Shown: piece after piece, positions 1-10,533 of the stretch
Position numbering within the stretch: position 1 is the first letter of the stretch
How the letters are laid out: each line of letters begins with the position of its first letter
Source of the DNA: Oscillospiraceae bacterium
Lineage (GTDB): Bacteria; Bacillota; Clostridia; Oscillospirales; Ruminococcaceae
DNA: 60,515 bases
NCBI GenBank assembly: GCA_017473015.1
Contig: JAFUNP010000003.1
Span: forward strand, 1-60,515
Direction: 5' to 3'
Notes under the pieces: model-generated
Databases searched by the model: none
Told to the model about the DNA's origin: nothing
The model's input: the letters and a program-made list of their open reading frames with translations, nothing else
Made by a program: the position numbers and the translations under genes

Positions 1-3000
1 ACACAGTTTCAGTTTGTGGTGATACATACACAACTGACGAAGTGGAAGCAACAGGTCATGATTATGAAACAGTTGTAACAGCACCAACATGTACAGCAGC
101 AGGTTACACAACATACACATGTCACTGTGGTGATACATACACAGCTGACGAAGTGGCTGCACTGGGTCATGATTATGAAACAGTTGTAACAGCACCAACA
201 TGTACAGCAGCAGGTTATACAACATACACCTGTTCGGCTTGTGGTGATGAATACACAGATGACGAAGTGGAAGCAACAGGCCACGATTATGATGCAGTAG
301 TAACAGCACCAACATGTACAGAAAAAGGCTATACAACATACACATGTCATTGTGGTGATACATACACAGCTGACGAAGTGGAAGCAACAGGTCATAGCTA
401 CACATCAGTAGTAACAGCCCCAACATGTACAGAAAAAGGCTATACAACATACACATGTCACTGTGATGATACATATATTGACTCTTATGTAGATGCACTG
501 GGTCATAACCCTGTGCTGAATACAGATGCAAGCACAGCACCAGGCTGTGAAAAAGCCGGTGAAAACGTATTCTACTGCGACAGAGAAGTAAATGGTGAAA
601 TCTGTGGCAACGAAACAACAGCAGTTGTTCCACGGACAGGCCACTCCTACGAAGCAGTAGTAACAGCACCAACATGTACAGAACAGGGTTACACAACACA
701 CATCTGTGCAAATGATGCATCACATAAATATGTTGATACATACACAGACTCTACAGGCCATGCATACGGCGAATGGACAACAGAAACAGAGGCCACATGT
801 ACAGGAAAAGGCCTTGAAAAACGCGTATGCGCAAACGGCTGTGGTATTGATGAAACAAGAAGCACAGCAGCAAAAGGCCACGATTATGAAAATGTGGAAT
901 GGACAACAGTAAAAACTGCTGTCTGCGGTGAAGCAGGTTCACAGATTCGTTACTGTGCAAGAGACTGTGGTGACAGCCAGACAAATGTTATCCCTGCGCT
1001 TGAGCATAATTATGTACCTACAGTAACAGCACCTACTTGTGAAGCCCAGGGTTACACAACATACGTTTGTGACCAGCCTACAAGAACAGAAGGCGTAACA
1101 TGCGGTGATACTTATAAAGATAATTACACAAATAAACTGGGCCACGACTACGAAGCAGTAGTAACAGACCCAACATGTACAACAAAGGGTTATACAACAT
1201 ACACATGTAAAAATGACCCTGCACACACATATACAGACAATTAAACAGCTGTTATACCTCATCCTGTGGGAGACTGGACAGTAACTACACCTGCTACATG
1301 TACAGCAAAAGGTGTACAGAGACGTGACTGTGCTGCCTGTGATTACTTCGAAACAGAAGAAATCGCAATGACAGAACATCCATACGATGAATGGTTTACA
1401 ACAGTTTATGCAACATGTACTGTAAACGGCGCAGAAAAACGCGAATGTACAGAATGTGATGCATACGAAGAAAGAGCAATCCTTGCACCGGGTGAACACA
1501 CATATGAAGAAACAGTTACACCACCTACATGTACAGAAGAAGGTTACACAACCTATACATGTACAAGAGTAAACGAAACAGCTGACGGCACTGCAGTGTG
1601 TGGCAACACATACACAGGTGACAAAGTTGACGCTCTTGGCCATGACTGGAGTAACTGGAGCGTAACAACTCCATCCACATGTACAACATATGGCGTAGAA
1701 ACACGCACATGTACACGTAACTGCGGTCTGGAAGGCAATACTGAAACACAGGCTCTGACAACTCTTGCAGACCACAAATGGACAGCAACTGATGATAAAG
1801 CAGATGCAACATGTACAGAAGATGGTTACATTAAATACACATGTGATTATGAAGACTGTGCAGTAAAAGAAAAAACAGATATTATCGCTGCTAAAGGTCA
1901 TGATTACGAGGAAACTGTAATCAGACGGGCAACCTGTGAAAAAACAGGTGTAGCGTCCCTGCTGTGTAGTGTTTGTGATAATCTTGCAAGCAAAACTATT
2001 CCAGCACTTGGCCATAACTGGGTAGCTATTCCTGAACAGGCACCAACATGTACAGCTCCGGGCATGTCCTCAGGCATGGAAGAATGTACAAATGGCTGCG
2101 GTCAGACACGTGCAACAGAAGAAGGCGCCGGTGAAATTCCTGCTCTGGGTCATAGCTTCGGCGAATGGACAGTGACAACACCAGCCACATGTACAACAGA
2201 AGGTGAACAGACACGCACATGTACACTGGGCTGCGGCGAAGCTGGTGCAACAGAAACAGAAACAATCCCTGCTCTGGGTCACGCTTGGAGTGATTGGACA
2301 CAGACAACAGCACCAGGCTGTGAAACAGAAGGTGAAGAAACACGCACATGTAATACTTGCGGCGAACCAGAAACAAACCCAGTGACAGCAACAGGCCACT
2401 CCTGGACAGCTGGCACACCAGTACCGCCAACCTGCACAGCAGACGGCTACACACCATATACCTGTGATAACTGTGGCAACACAGAAAACAGAGATACAGT
2501 AGCAGCCAGCGGTCATAGCTACGGCGAATGGTACTCTACAAAAGATGCAACCTGTGAAGAAACAGGTACAAGCCAGCACGACTGTGAAAACTGTGATGAT
2601 TTTGAAACAAGAACAGATGATGCTCTTGGTCATGATTATGTAGGTACAATTACAAAACCTAAATGTGAAGTAGATGGTTTCACAACTTATGTATGTAACA
2701 ATGATCCAAGTCATACTTACACAGAAACTGATGAAGGCTCTGCATTGCAGCACAACTATATTGCAGCAGTAACAGCCCCAAAATGTACAGCAGGCGGTTA
2801 CACAACATACACCTGTGAATACTGCGATGGCAGTTATATTGCTGATAATACATCTGCTCTGGGCCATAACCCTGAACTGATTGACACAAAAGCTGCCACA
2901 TGTACAGTAGACGGTCTGAAAACATTCAAATGCAGCAGATGCGGCGAAATCAGCACAGAAACCATAACTGCAACAGGCCATAATGAAACAAGCGTAGTAA

Positions 3001-5930
3001 CAGCTCCTACATGTACAACCGATGGTTATACAACATATACATGTCACTGTGGTGCCACACGTGTGGCAGATACTGTAGCTGCAAAAGGTCACGATTACTA
3101 TACAGTAGTTACAGCCCCTACATGTACTGCAAAAGGCTTCACAACACAGTACTGTAACAACTGTGACTTTGAAGAAGTGGTTGAAGGCTCTGAAACAGAC
3201 GTGATTCCGCATAACTATGCAGTGGAAATTACAGAGCTGAGAGTAGCGCCAAAATGTGAAATCGATGGCAGCAAAACAATGCAGTGTTCTGAATGTACTT
3301 CCAGAAAAGTAGTTAAACTGTCTGCGACAGGCCATGACTATGTTGGCACATATACAGAACCTACATGTACAAAAGACGGTTACACAACTTATATCTGTGC
3401 AAATGACGCCACACATATAAAGACTGGTAACGATGATGGTACTGCAAAAGGTCATACATACGGCGAATGGAAAGTAACTACAAACCCAACATGTACAGAT
3501 AAAGGCGTTGAAACACGCGAATGTACACTGGGTTGCGGTGAAGAAAATGCTGTACAGACAAGAGACATTGATGCAACAGGCCACGATTATGATGCAGTAG
3601 TAACAGCCCCAACATGTACAGAAACAGGTTATACAACATACACATGTCACTGTGGTGATACATACACAGCTGATGAAGTGGAAGCAACAGGCCACGATTA
3701 TGAAGCAGTTGTAACAGCCCCAACATGTACAGAAGCAGGTTATACAACATACACATGTCACTGTGGTGATACATACACAGCTGACGAAGTGGGAGCAACA
3801 GGCCACGATTATGATGCAGTAGTAACAGCCCCAACATGTACAAAAGACGGTTACACAACATACACATGTCACTGTGGTGATTCATATGTTGCCGATGAAA
3901 CACCTGCAGAAGGTCACGTATACGGTGAATGGACAACAACAGTTCGGCCAACCTGTGAAGGTGAAGGCGAAGAAAGCCGTACATGTACACTGAACTGCGG
4001 TGAAACACTGGAAACAGAAACAAGAACTGTAAATCCAACAGGACATGATTATGTAGGTACATATACAGAACCTACATGTACAGAAAACGGATATACAACT
4101 TACGTATGTAACAATGATGCAACACATACTAAAGTTGAAACCGACAAAGGCAGCGCAAAAGGCCACAGCTACACAACAAAACCATCAGGCACAGTAGTAC
4201 AGGAACAGACATGTACACAGGCTGAACTTCAGACTGTAATGTGCGATAACTGTGACACTGTGAATAAAAACCTGACAGTTAAAACAAAAGATAATAAAGG
4301 CCATACAGAAGTAAAAGACGAAGCAGTTGAACCGACATGTACAACTACAGGTCTGACAGCGGGCGCACATTGCGGTGAATGTGGTCATGTTATCAAAGCA
4401 CAGACAGAAAGAACTGCAAAAGGTCATAACTACACATCAGTAGTTACACCGGCAACATGTACAGCAGACGGTTATACAACCCATACATGTACAAATGTTA
4501 ACGGCGGCACAGTATGTGGTGATACATACACAGATACAGCGGTACCGGCTACAGGTCATAACTATGTTGGCGTAATTACAACACAGCCAACATGTGAGGA
4601 TACAGGCGTGGAAACATTCACATGCAGCAACTGTGATGATTCTTACACAGAAGAAGTTGCAGCAAAAGGCCACAGCTATGTTCCGGTAACTACACCGGCT
4701 AAATGTGAACAGGATGCATTCACAGTTTACACATGTAAAAATGATGCAGCTCATACATACACAGTAATTGCAGAAGGCAGTGCAATCGGCCATAAATGGA
4801 ACAAAGGCGTTATTACAACACCTGCTACCTGTACAACAGATGGTGTGAGAACACTGACATGTGAAAATGATGCAACTCATACTACAACAGAAATTGTGCC
4901 GGCTACAGACCACAGATGGAATGCTGGTATAATCACAACACAGCCTACATGTACAGAAGAAGGCGTAAAAACATTTACATGTCTGAACAATAGTGAACAT
5001 ACAAAGACAGAAGCTGTTTCAGCAAGAGGTCATAACTACACATCAACAGTTACTGACCCAACCTGTGAAAAAGACGGTTACACAACACACACATGTACAA
5101 ATGTTAACGGCGATACAGTATGTGGTGATACATATACTGATACACTTGTTCCGGCCAAAGGCCACACATATGGTGACTGGACTGTAACAACAGCTCCTAC
5201 ATGTACAGAAGAAGGCGAAGAAACACGCAAATGTACACGTAACTGCAATGAAACAAATGCAGTTGAAACAAGACCGGTTGACGCAACAGGCCATAATTAC
5301 GATTCTGTTGTAACAGATCCAACCTGTGAAGATGACGGTTATACAACACACACATGTACAAATGTGAATGGTGGCAAAGTATGTGGTGATACATATACAG
5401 ATACACCTGTAGATGCACTTGGCCATGACTGGAATGAAGGTGAAATCCTGGAAGGTGATGAACCTACATGTACAGAAGAAGGTACAAGAACATTTACATG
5501 TAAAAATGATGAAAGTCATACAAAAACAGAACCTGTAAAAGAAACAGGTCACTCTTATGAAAAGAATGAAGCATCTGATGAAGTTGCTGTAGAAGCAACC
5601 TGTGAAGATGCAGCACAGCATTATGTAAAATGTGATGCCTGTGATGAACCACATGAAGAACTGACTGTTGAAGTTGGTGAAGCTCTTGGTCACGACTGGG
5701 ATGAAGGTGAAATCCTGGAAGGCGATGAAGCAACATGTGAAGAAGACGGTGTAAAAACATTTACCTGTCAGCGCGATGACTGCGATGAAACAATGACTGA
5801 AGCTGTTGAAAAACTGGGTCACGATATCGTTACTCACGAAGCCAAAATCCCTACATACAGCACAGTAGGCTGGAACGAATATGAAACCTGCAATCGTTGT
5901 GAATATACAACATATGAAGAAATTCCTATG
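1..5930 (+). repeat. Coding tandem repeat array (about 48 units, 105-130 bp each)
   Basis: Counting the GH (or variant DH/EH/QH) boundaries gives about ten units before the TAA and about 38 after it. Most are diverged, but two blocks are nearly identical at the DNA level with a 111-bp period: about 50-480 and about 3575-3880. Thr codons are overwhelmingly ACA. This makes the antisense strand rich in TGT and produces long artefactual Cys-rich open frames. Confidence 0.9.
3..1244 (+). CDS. Giant Cys-rich repeat surface protein, upstream part (5' partial, ends at in-frame TAA)
   Basis: This open frame enters from the left edge, so the true start and any signal peptide lie outside the window. 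It encodes about ten repeats of roughly 37 residues. Each contains a TCT-type cysteine, a GYTTYTC segment, a CG or CxxCG turn and a closing GH. The frame stops at TAA 1242-1244, but the same frame continues downstream with identical repeat grammar for another 9 kb. This is therefore almost certainly the front part of one protein rather than a separate gene. The stop may be a genuine nonsense mutation, a phase-variation state or a sequence error. No function for these repeats is known to me; similar GH-x-x/TCTxxG repeats occur in surface proteins of gut Firmicutes. Confidence 0.75.
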   Translation, partial: TVSVCGDTYTTDEVEATGHDYETVVTAPTCTAAGYTTYTCHCGDTYTADEVAALGHDYETVVTAPTCTAAGYTTYTCSACGDEYTDDEVEATGHDYDAVVTAPTCTEKGYTTYTCHCGDTYTADEVEATGHSYTSVVTAPTCTEKGYTTYTCHCDDTYIDSYVDALGHNPVLNTDASTAPGCEKAGENVFYCDREVNGEICGNETTAVVPRTGHSYEAVVTAPTCTEQGYTTHICANDASHKYVDTYTDSTGHAYGEWTTETEATCTGKGLEKRVCANGCGIDETRSTAAKGHDYENVEWTTVKTAVCGEAGSQIRYCARDCGDSQTNVIPALEHNYVPTVTAPTCEAQGYTTYVCDQPTRTEGVTCGDTYKDNYTNKLGHDYEAVVTDPTCTTKGYTTYTCKNDPAHTYTDN

Positions 5931-8900
5931 TTGGAAAAACCTGAAATCAACGACTATGCAACTTTCATGGAAAACCTCCTCCTGCTTGAACAGTTGGCTG
6001 CAGGCTATGTACAGGAACATCCAGGTACAGACCCGCTGAACCTGGTTATCAAATACATCCGTACAGGTGTAGACCGTTACAACTCCGGTTCATGGGGTAT
6101 TATGGCGGGTTATGAAGACACAGCCTTTGCAGAATATGTTCAGGATATGGAAGATATGATCAACTCAATGGCTACAAGCACAGAAGAGATGATTGTTCCT
6201 ACAAGCCTGAAAAATATAAACAACTTTACAATTCTTAACGGTGATACAGTTGACTTTGGTCATATGTTTGGTACTATGGACCTTACATACCATAACAATT
6301 TCAGCATTAATCATGCTGACGTTGGGGGCTGGGCCGGTGACGTAGTTGACCTGCTGTGCACAGCAGACAGACACAATGTTACAGGCACACTGGAAGAAAT
6401 GATCAAGGTTATCCTTGACAATTATCTGGCTAAAAATATCAACGAAAGCGACTCTTTCGGTGAAACAGATATGCTGGGTGACCTTGACGGCTTCTATGTA
6501 ATGCACCAGCTCAATGGCACAGAATATGAATCAGGCGACCTTTATACACTGTTTGAAAGCTACTTCATAGCTTCTCTCAATGATGAACAGCGTGCGGATT
6601 ATTTCCTGAAAAACAGACTTAACGGCGTAACAGACCGTACAGATATCCGCAATGCGGTATATGAAGCATATACAGGCAACAAAGTAATCGGTACTCTGGA
6701 AGGCACAAGAGAATTTGTGAATACAGATATTTCTGACCTGAGAAAAGCAAGCTGCTATGCCTTTGCTGATTACCTCTGCAAACTGGCAGGTGACTATGTA
6801 GAAATTACAGAAAACGACAGCTACTCTGTATTCTCATCAGAAAAAATTACTCTCGCCCCTGGCATTACACAGGAAATCAAAATGGCTACAACTGCTGACA
6901 ACAAACAGGTAAAATTCTATCTGGCTACAGCAGATATCAACAGCCAGTACGTAAATGTTTACGCAAACTACAATGAAAACGACCCGACTCTGGGTTGGGC
7001 AATGTCCCGTGTTATGGACCAGGCAAATGCTGCTCAGGCTAAATACGGCGATCCTGCAAGCGAATACTACATTCCAAACTATAGCGTAACAGTTGCTACA
7101 AACGGTGCAGGTTACAACATGACTACAGGCGAACCTGGTGGCCTGCTGGTAATGGGCGGTGTGGAATACCACGGCCCTAACAGTAACGGCTTCTTCGGTA
7201 TCCTGAAAAACGGTAAAGCTGTAATCGGCACAACAGAAGAATACAACACTATCTACAAAGATCAGGTACGGGAAGGTATTGCAGGCTTCGGTGCAAGACT
7301 TGTTGTGAACGGTAAGATTCCATCAGGTATCAGCAACTCCGGCCGTGCAAGCCGTACTGCAGTAGGTATCACAAAAACAGGTAAGGTAGTTCTCCTGGTT
7401 GTTGATGGTCGTCAGGAACCTGAATCCTGCGGCGGCAGCATGAAGGAAATTGCACAGATGATGCTGGAAGCAGGCTGTGTGGAAGCAGTTAACCTTGATG
7501 GCGGCGGTTCTACCACATTTGTTGCAAAACAGCCTGGTGATGATGAACTCTCACTGATCAACAAGCCTTCCGATGGTTTCCAGCGTTCAGTAAGTACATC
7601 ACTTATGATGGTTTCCACTGCTCCAAGTGATACTGAATTTGACCATGCACTTATTGAATCATCTTCCAAATATCTTACAGTAAACTCTTCTGTTCAGCTG
7701 ACAGCTGTAGGTATCAGTGCTACAGGCAGTGCTGCAGAAATTCCTGAAGGTGCACAGTGGAAAGTATCTGATACAAAATGGGGTACTATCACAGAAGATG
7801 GTGTATTTACAGGCCTCAGAGTAGGTGATGTTGATGTACAGCTGGTTGCTGATGGCAAAGTTATCGGCAGTCTCACACTGCATGTTGTGACACCAGATGC
7901 CCTGGCATTCGGCAGAGACAAGATGGATGCAGTTTATGGCCAGACAGTCGATCTGCCACTGGTTGCTTACTACAACAACAAAATGGTTACAATCAACGAA
8001 AGTGATATCGTATTCACGCAGTCTCCAGAAAACTCTGGTGTGATTGACGGATTTACATTTACCGGTACAGAAGGTACTGGTGTAAAAATTGCTACTGTTA
8101 CAGCTGCACTTGCTTCCGATGCAACAGTGACAGATTCTATTGAAATTGCTCTGTATAATCAGGGCGAAGCAAGCTTTGACTTTGACAAAGCAACAGCAGG
8201 TGACCGTCAGTTTGCATGGGACCGTCAGGTATCCAACTCCACAACTGAAGACGAAATCACCTATAAAGTAATTGATATTGAACATCCAATGGAAACAACC
8301 TACACATTTGCCATTGATATGACTCAGATTCCTATTCCGGAAGTTCTGGAAGAACTGACATATATGCTGCCAGGCTCCGATATTGAAGGTGCTTCTGCAT
8401 GGACATTCCTGATGCAGCTGGCTGAACGTGTAAGTGTGCTTACAGAAGTAAGAATCAAGTTCAATTTCGACAAAAACTTTGATGTTGACCTGTCTGATCT
8501 TACTATTGTAAATGAATATTTCCAGCTGAAAACACAGGAATTTGATTCTACTACAAACGAATTGACTCTTGCTCTTAACTGGATTGACCAGACACGGGCT
8601 ATTGACCCGGCTACAGCAAACCCACTGTGTATTATGAGTGGTGTTAAATTGACACCAAAAGCAAATGCAGCATGGGATGCTAAAAACAGTCTGACACCGG
8701 TTAACAGCGGCGATATCAGTTACACAATCTACCTGCGTGCAAATGCACTGTACACATTTGCCCAGGATCCTGCAAATCAGGAAACATTCCAGCTGTTCCC
8801 ATTTGTAAACCCGGATGACGAAAATGAAAAAGGCGGTTACTTCGGTGACACATACAAAACATTCTCTGATACATATACTCTGGTAAATGCTCTGAAGAGT

Positions 8901-10349
8901 GGCTGGGTATACGAAGAAACAGGTTACGCATATTATGTAGACGGTGAAAAACTGACAGGTATCCAGAAAATAGAAGGATACTACTACGATATGGGTGATG
9001 ATGGCATCAATGTTGGCCAGACAAAATACACCGGTATGTTTACAGATGATGGTGTAAACTACTACTCCAAAGACGGTGTTCTTACAGGTGGCTGGTTCAC
9101 AGTAGATGGCACAAGTTACTGCTTCGATGAAAATGGTAAAGCTCTTGATGGTACAGTAATCCAGGACGAAATCGAAAAAGAATTCGACAATGGTAAAATG
9201 ATTGGTGGCCATACAGGCTTTGTTACAAAATCCGATGGAAAAACATATCATTATGTTGACGGTATCCAGACATTCGGCTGGTACTATATCGGTGAAGACC
9301 TGTATCACTTCAATGTTGAAACAGGTGTGATGACAACCGGTACACATGTAATTCCTGACCCTGAAGCAAAAGCCAAAGGTGCTTACTATGACTTTGCTGA
9401 AGACGGCAGAACACTGCGCGGTTACTTCAACGGTCATGGTTACTATTACTGGGCTGGCGATCCTGCAAGAGATAAATTTGTTAAGAACGGTGCTGACTCT
9501 GATCCGGCAGCATGGTATCTGACAAATGCCAACGGCCACTATGCTACAGCATCTGAAAGTAGCCAGTATGTATTTACATACGACTTTGGAGGTGTTCAGT
9601 ACAAAGCAGCAAATATTCCACACGTTGATGATGATGGTGTAAGAAGAGTTTACACAATCAATATCAAAAATGGTAAACTGCTTGAAGGGCAGTTCATCAA
9701 AGATGATACAACAGGCGAATGGAGCTACTACCTTGCCGGTGAACCATACACAGGTGGTTGGTTCAATGCTGTAGGTACAATCGACAAAGACCATATGTGG
9801 AAAGAAGGTTATGTAACCGGAAACAACACATATTATGCATTCCCTGACGGCACTCTCGCCACAGGTATTGTGGAAATAGATGGTGAAGAATACGAATTCG
9901 ACGAATACGGTGTTCTTATTTCTGAAAAACCATTTGCTATGTACAGGATGTACAACCCTAATTCAGGTGAACATTTCTATACAGGTAGCACTATTGAACG
10001 TGAAAATCTGGTTAACTCAGGCTGGCATTATGAAGGTGTTGCATTCCATTCACCACACAAAGGTGAACCTATGTACCGCCTGTATAATCCTAATGTAGGC
10101 GACCATCATTACACAGGAAGCACGGTAGAACGTGATAACTTGATTTCTGCAGGCTGGGTTTACGAAGGTGTTGCATTTAACTCTGCTCCTGCATCAGAAA
10201 TTAACCATCCACAGTATCGCCTGTACAACCCTAATGCTGTAAGTGGTGCACATCACTACACAGGTAGTGTAGAAGAACGTGATATGCTTATAAGTGCAGG
10301 TTGGAAATACGAAGGTATTGGTTTCTATTCTGTAACAGGTATGGATTAA
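1266..10349 (+). CDS. Giant surface protein, downstream part: Cys repeats, phosphodiester glycosidase, wall-binding repeats, DUF5648-like repeats
   Basis: 3027 codons in the same frame as the upstream part. The nominal GTG start at 1266 lies inside a repeat and lacks a convincing ribosome site, so independent translation is doubtful. Residues 1-1556 hold about 38 more Cys/His repeats. Residues 1560-1930 form a non-repetitive, probably helical region. Residues about 1937-2120 match the phosphodiester glycosidase (NAGPA) family, with the NLDGGGSTTF signature near 2075. A Big2-like segment follows at about 2125-2210. Aromatic/Gly wall-binding repeats (GGWFTVDG type) begin near 2543. Three YNPN...HYTGS...ERD repeats from about 2890 to the end resemble DUF5648. 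There is no LPXTG motif, so attachment is likely non-covalent. Family knowledge suggests action on a sugar phosphodiester at the cell surface; the substrate is unknown. Confidence 0.85.
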   Translation: MGDWTVTTPATCTAKGVQRRDCAACDYFETEEIAMTEHPYDEWFTTVYATCTVNGAEKRECTECDAYEERAILAPGEHTYEETVTPPTCTEEGYTTYTCTRVNETADGTAVCGNTYTGDKVDALGHDWSNWSVTTPSTCTTYGVETRTCTRNCGLEGNTETQALTTLADHKWTATDDKADATCTEDGYIKYTCDYEDCAVKEKTDIIAAKGHDYEETVIRRATCEKTGVASLLCSVCDNLASKTIPALGHNWVAIPEQAPTCTAPGMSSGMEECTNGCGQTRATEEGAGEIPALGHSFGEWTVTTPATCTTEGEQTRTCTLGCGEAGATETETIPALGHAWSDWTQTTAPGCETEGEETRTCNTCGEPETNPVTATGHSWTAGTPVPPTCTADGYTPYTCDNCGNTENRDTVAASGHSYGEWYSTKDATCEETGTSQHDCENCDDFETRTDDALGHDYVGTITKPKCEVDGFTTYVCNNDPSHTYTETDEGSALQHNYIAAVTAPKCTAGGYTTYTCEYCDGSYIADNTSALGHNPELIDTKAATCTVDGLKTFKCSRCGEISTETITATGHNETSVVTAPTCTTDGYTTYTCHCGATRVADTVAAKGHDYYTVVTAPTCTAKGFTTQYCNNCDFEEVVEGSETDVIPHNYAVEITELRVAPKCEIDGSKTMQCSECTSRKVVKLSATGHDYVGTYTEPTCTKDGYTTYICANDATHIKTGNDDGTAKGHTYGEWKVTTNPTCTDKGVETRECTLGCGEENAVQTRDIDATGHDYDAVVTAPTCTETGYTTYTCHCGDTYTADEVEATGHDYEAVVTAPTCTEAGYTTYTCHCGDTYTADEVGATGHDYDAVVTAPTCTKDGYTTYTCHCGDSYVADETPAEGHVYGEWTTTVRPTCEGEGEESRTCTLNCGETLETETRTVNPTGHDYVGTYTEPTCTENGYTTYVCNNDATHTKVETDKGSAKGHSYTTKPSGTVVQEQTCTQAELQTVMCDNCDTVNKNLTVKTKDNKGHTEVKDEAVEPTCTTTGLTAGAHCGECGHVIKAQTERTAKGHNYTSVVTPATCTADGYTTHTCTNVNGGTVCGDTYTDTAVPATGHNYVGVITTQPTCEDTGVETFTCSNCDDSYTEEVAAKGHSYVPVTTPAKCEQDAFTVYTCKNDAAHTYTVIAEGSAIGHKWNKGVITTPATCTTDGVRTLTCENDATHTTTEIVPATDHRWNAGIITTQPTCTEEGVKTFTCLNNSEHTKTEAVSARGHNYTSTVTDPTCEKDGYTTHTCTNVNGDTVCGDTYTDTLVPAKGHTYGDWTVTTAPTCTEEGEETRKCTRNCNETNAVETRPVDATGHNYDSVVTDPTCEDDGYTTHTCTNVNGGKVCGDTYTDTPVDALGHDWNEGEILEGDEPTCTEEGTRTFTCKNDESHTKTEPVKETGHSYEKNEASDEVAVEATCEDAAQHYVKCDACDEPHEELTVEVGEALGHDWDEGEILEGDEATCEEDGVKTFTCQRDDCDETMTEAVEKLGHDIVTHEAKIPTYSTVGWNEYETCNRCEYTTYEEIPMLEKPEINDYATFMENLLLLEQLAAGYVQEHPGTDPLNLVIKYIRTGVDRYNSGSWGIMAGYEDTAFAEYVQDMEDMINSMATSTEEMIVPTSLKNINNFTILNGDTVDFGHMFGTMDLTYHNNFSINHADVGGWAGDVVDLLCTADRHNVTGTLEEMIKVILDNYLAKNINESDSFGETDMLGDLDGFYVMHQLNGTEYESGDLYTLFESYFIASLNDEQRADYFLKNRLNGVTDRTDIRNAVYEAYTGNKVIGTLEGTREFVNTDISDLRKASCYAFADYLCKLAGDYVEITENDSYSVFSSEKITLAPGITQEIKMATTADNKQVKFYLATADINSQYVNVYANYNENDPTLGWAMSRVMDQANAAQAKYGDPASEYYIPNYSVTVATNGAGYNMTTGEPGGLLVMGGVEYHGPNSNGFFGILKNGKAVIGTTEEYNTIYKDQVREGIAGFGARLVVNGKIPSGISNSGRASRTAVGITKTGKVVLLVVDGRQEPESCGGSMKEIAQMMLEAGCVEAVNLDGGGSTTFVAKQPGDDELSLINKPSDGFQRSVSTSLMMVSTAPSDTEFDHALIESSSKYLTVNSSVQLTAVGISATGSAAEIPEGAQWKVSDTKWGTITEDGVFTGLRVGDVDVQLVADGKVIGSLTLHVVTPDALAFGRDKMDAVYGQTVDLPLVAYYNNKMVTINESDIVFTQSPENSGVIDGFTFTGTEGTGVKIATVTAALASDATVTDSIEIALYNQGEASFDFDKATAGDRQFAWDRQVSNSTTEDEITYKVIDIEHPMETTYTFAIDMTQIPIPEVLEELTYMLPGSDIEGASAWTFLMQLAERVSVLTEVRIKFNFDKNFDVDLSDLTIVNEYFQLKTQEFDSTTNELTLALNWIDQTRAIDPATANPLCIMSGVKLTPKANAAWDAKNSLTPVNSGDISYTIYLRANALYTFAQDPANQETFQLFPFVNPDDENEKGGYFGDTYKTFSDTYTLVNALKSGWVYEETGYAYYVDGEKLTGIQKIEGYYYDMGDDGINVGQTKYTGMFTDDGVNYYSKDGVLTGGWFTVDGTSYCFDENGKALDGTVIQDEIEKEFDNGKMIGGHTGFVTKSDGKTYHYVDGIQTFGWYYIGEDLYHFNVETGVMTTGTHVIPDPEAKAKGAYYDFAEDGRTLRGYFNGHGYYYWAGDPARDKFVKNGADSDPAAWYLTNANGHYATASESSQYVFTYDFGGVQYKAANIPHVDDDGVRRVYTINIKNGKLLEGQFIKDDTTGEWSYYLAGEPYTGGWFNAVGTIDKDHMWKEGYVTGNNTYYAFPDGTLATGIVEIDGEEYEFDEYGVLISEKPFAMYRMYNPNSGEHFYTGSTIERENLVNSGWHYEGVAFHSPHKGEPMYRLYNPNVGDHHYTGSTVERDNLISAGWVYEGVAFNSAPASEINHPQYRLYNPNAVSGAHHYTGSVEERDMLISAGWKYEGIGFYSVTGMD

Positions 10350-10390
10350 TATCATTGCTGAGAAAAATAATTCAGAAATTATAAAACAAT

Positions 10391-10424
10391 AAAAGGTCCG
10401 GTGTCGTATGACATCGGACCTTTT
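10391..10424 (+). terminator. Rho-independent terminator of the giant protein gene
   Basis: A GGTCCGGTGTC/GACATCGGACC stem (one G-U pair) with a GTAT loop is followed by TTTT, 41 bases after the stop codon. Confidence 0.9.
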
Positions 10425-10451
10425 ATTGTTATTTATGGTATAATATATATG

Positions 10452-10480
10452 TTGACATAAAAGGAAATTAAATTTAAAAT
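10452..10480 (+). promoter_or_regulatory. SigA-type promoter of the EpsG-like gene
   Basis: TTGACA, a 17-bp spacer and TAAAAT. A second possible start is the extended -10 TGGTATAAT at 10436-10444. Confidence 0.65.
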
Positions 10481-10533
10481 TAATTAAGATGTTTTGAATA
10501 TGAGATATATGGTAAATACCGGGAGTAAAATTC

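Noticed and set aside
9-6020. Long minus-strand open frames rich in Cys (up to 600 codons) opposite the repeat region
   Set aside because: They mirror the ACA/TGT-biased repeats on the plus strand, lack ribosome sites, and vanish where the repeats end.
7659-9794. 711-codon minus-strand open frame opposite the glycosidase and wall-binding region
   Set aside because: Antisense shadow of a clear coding frame; composition is unlike a real protein and there is no start signal.
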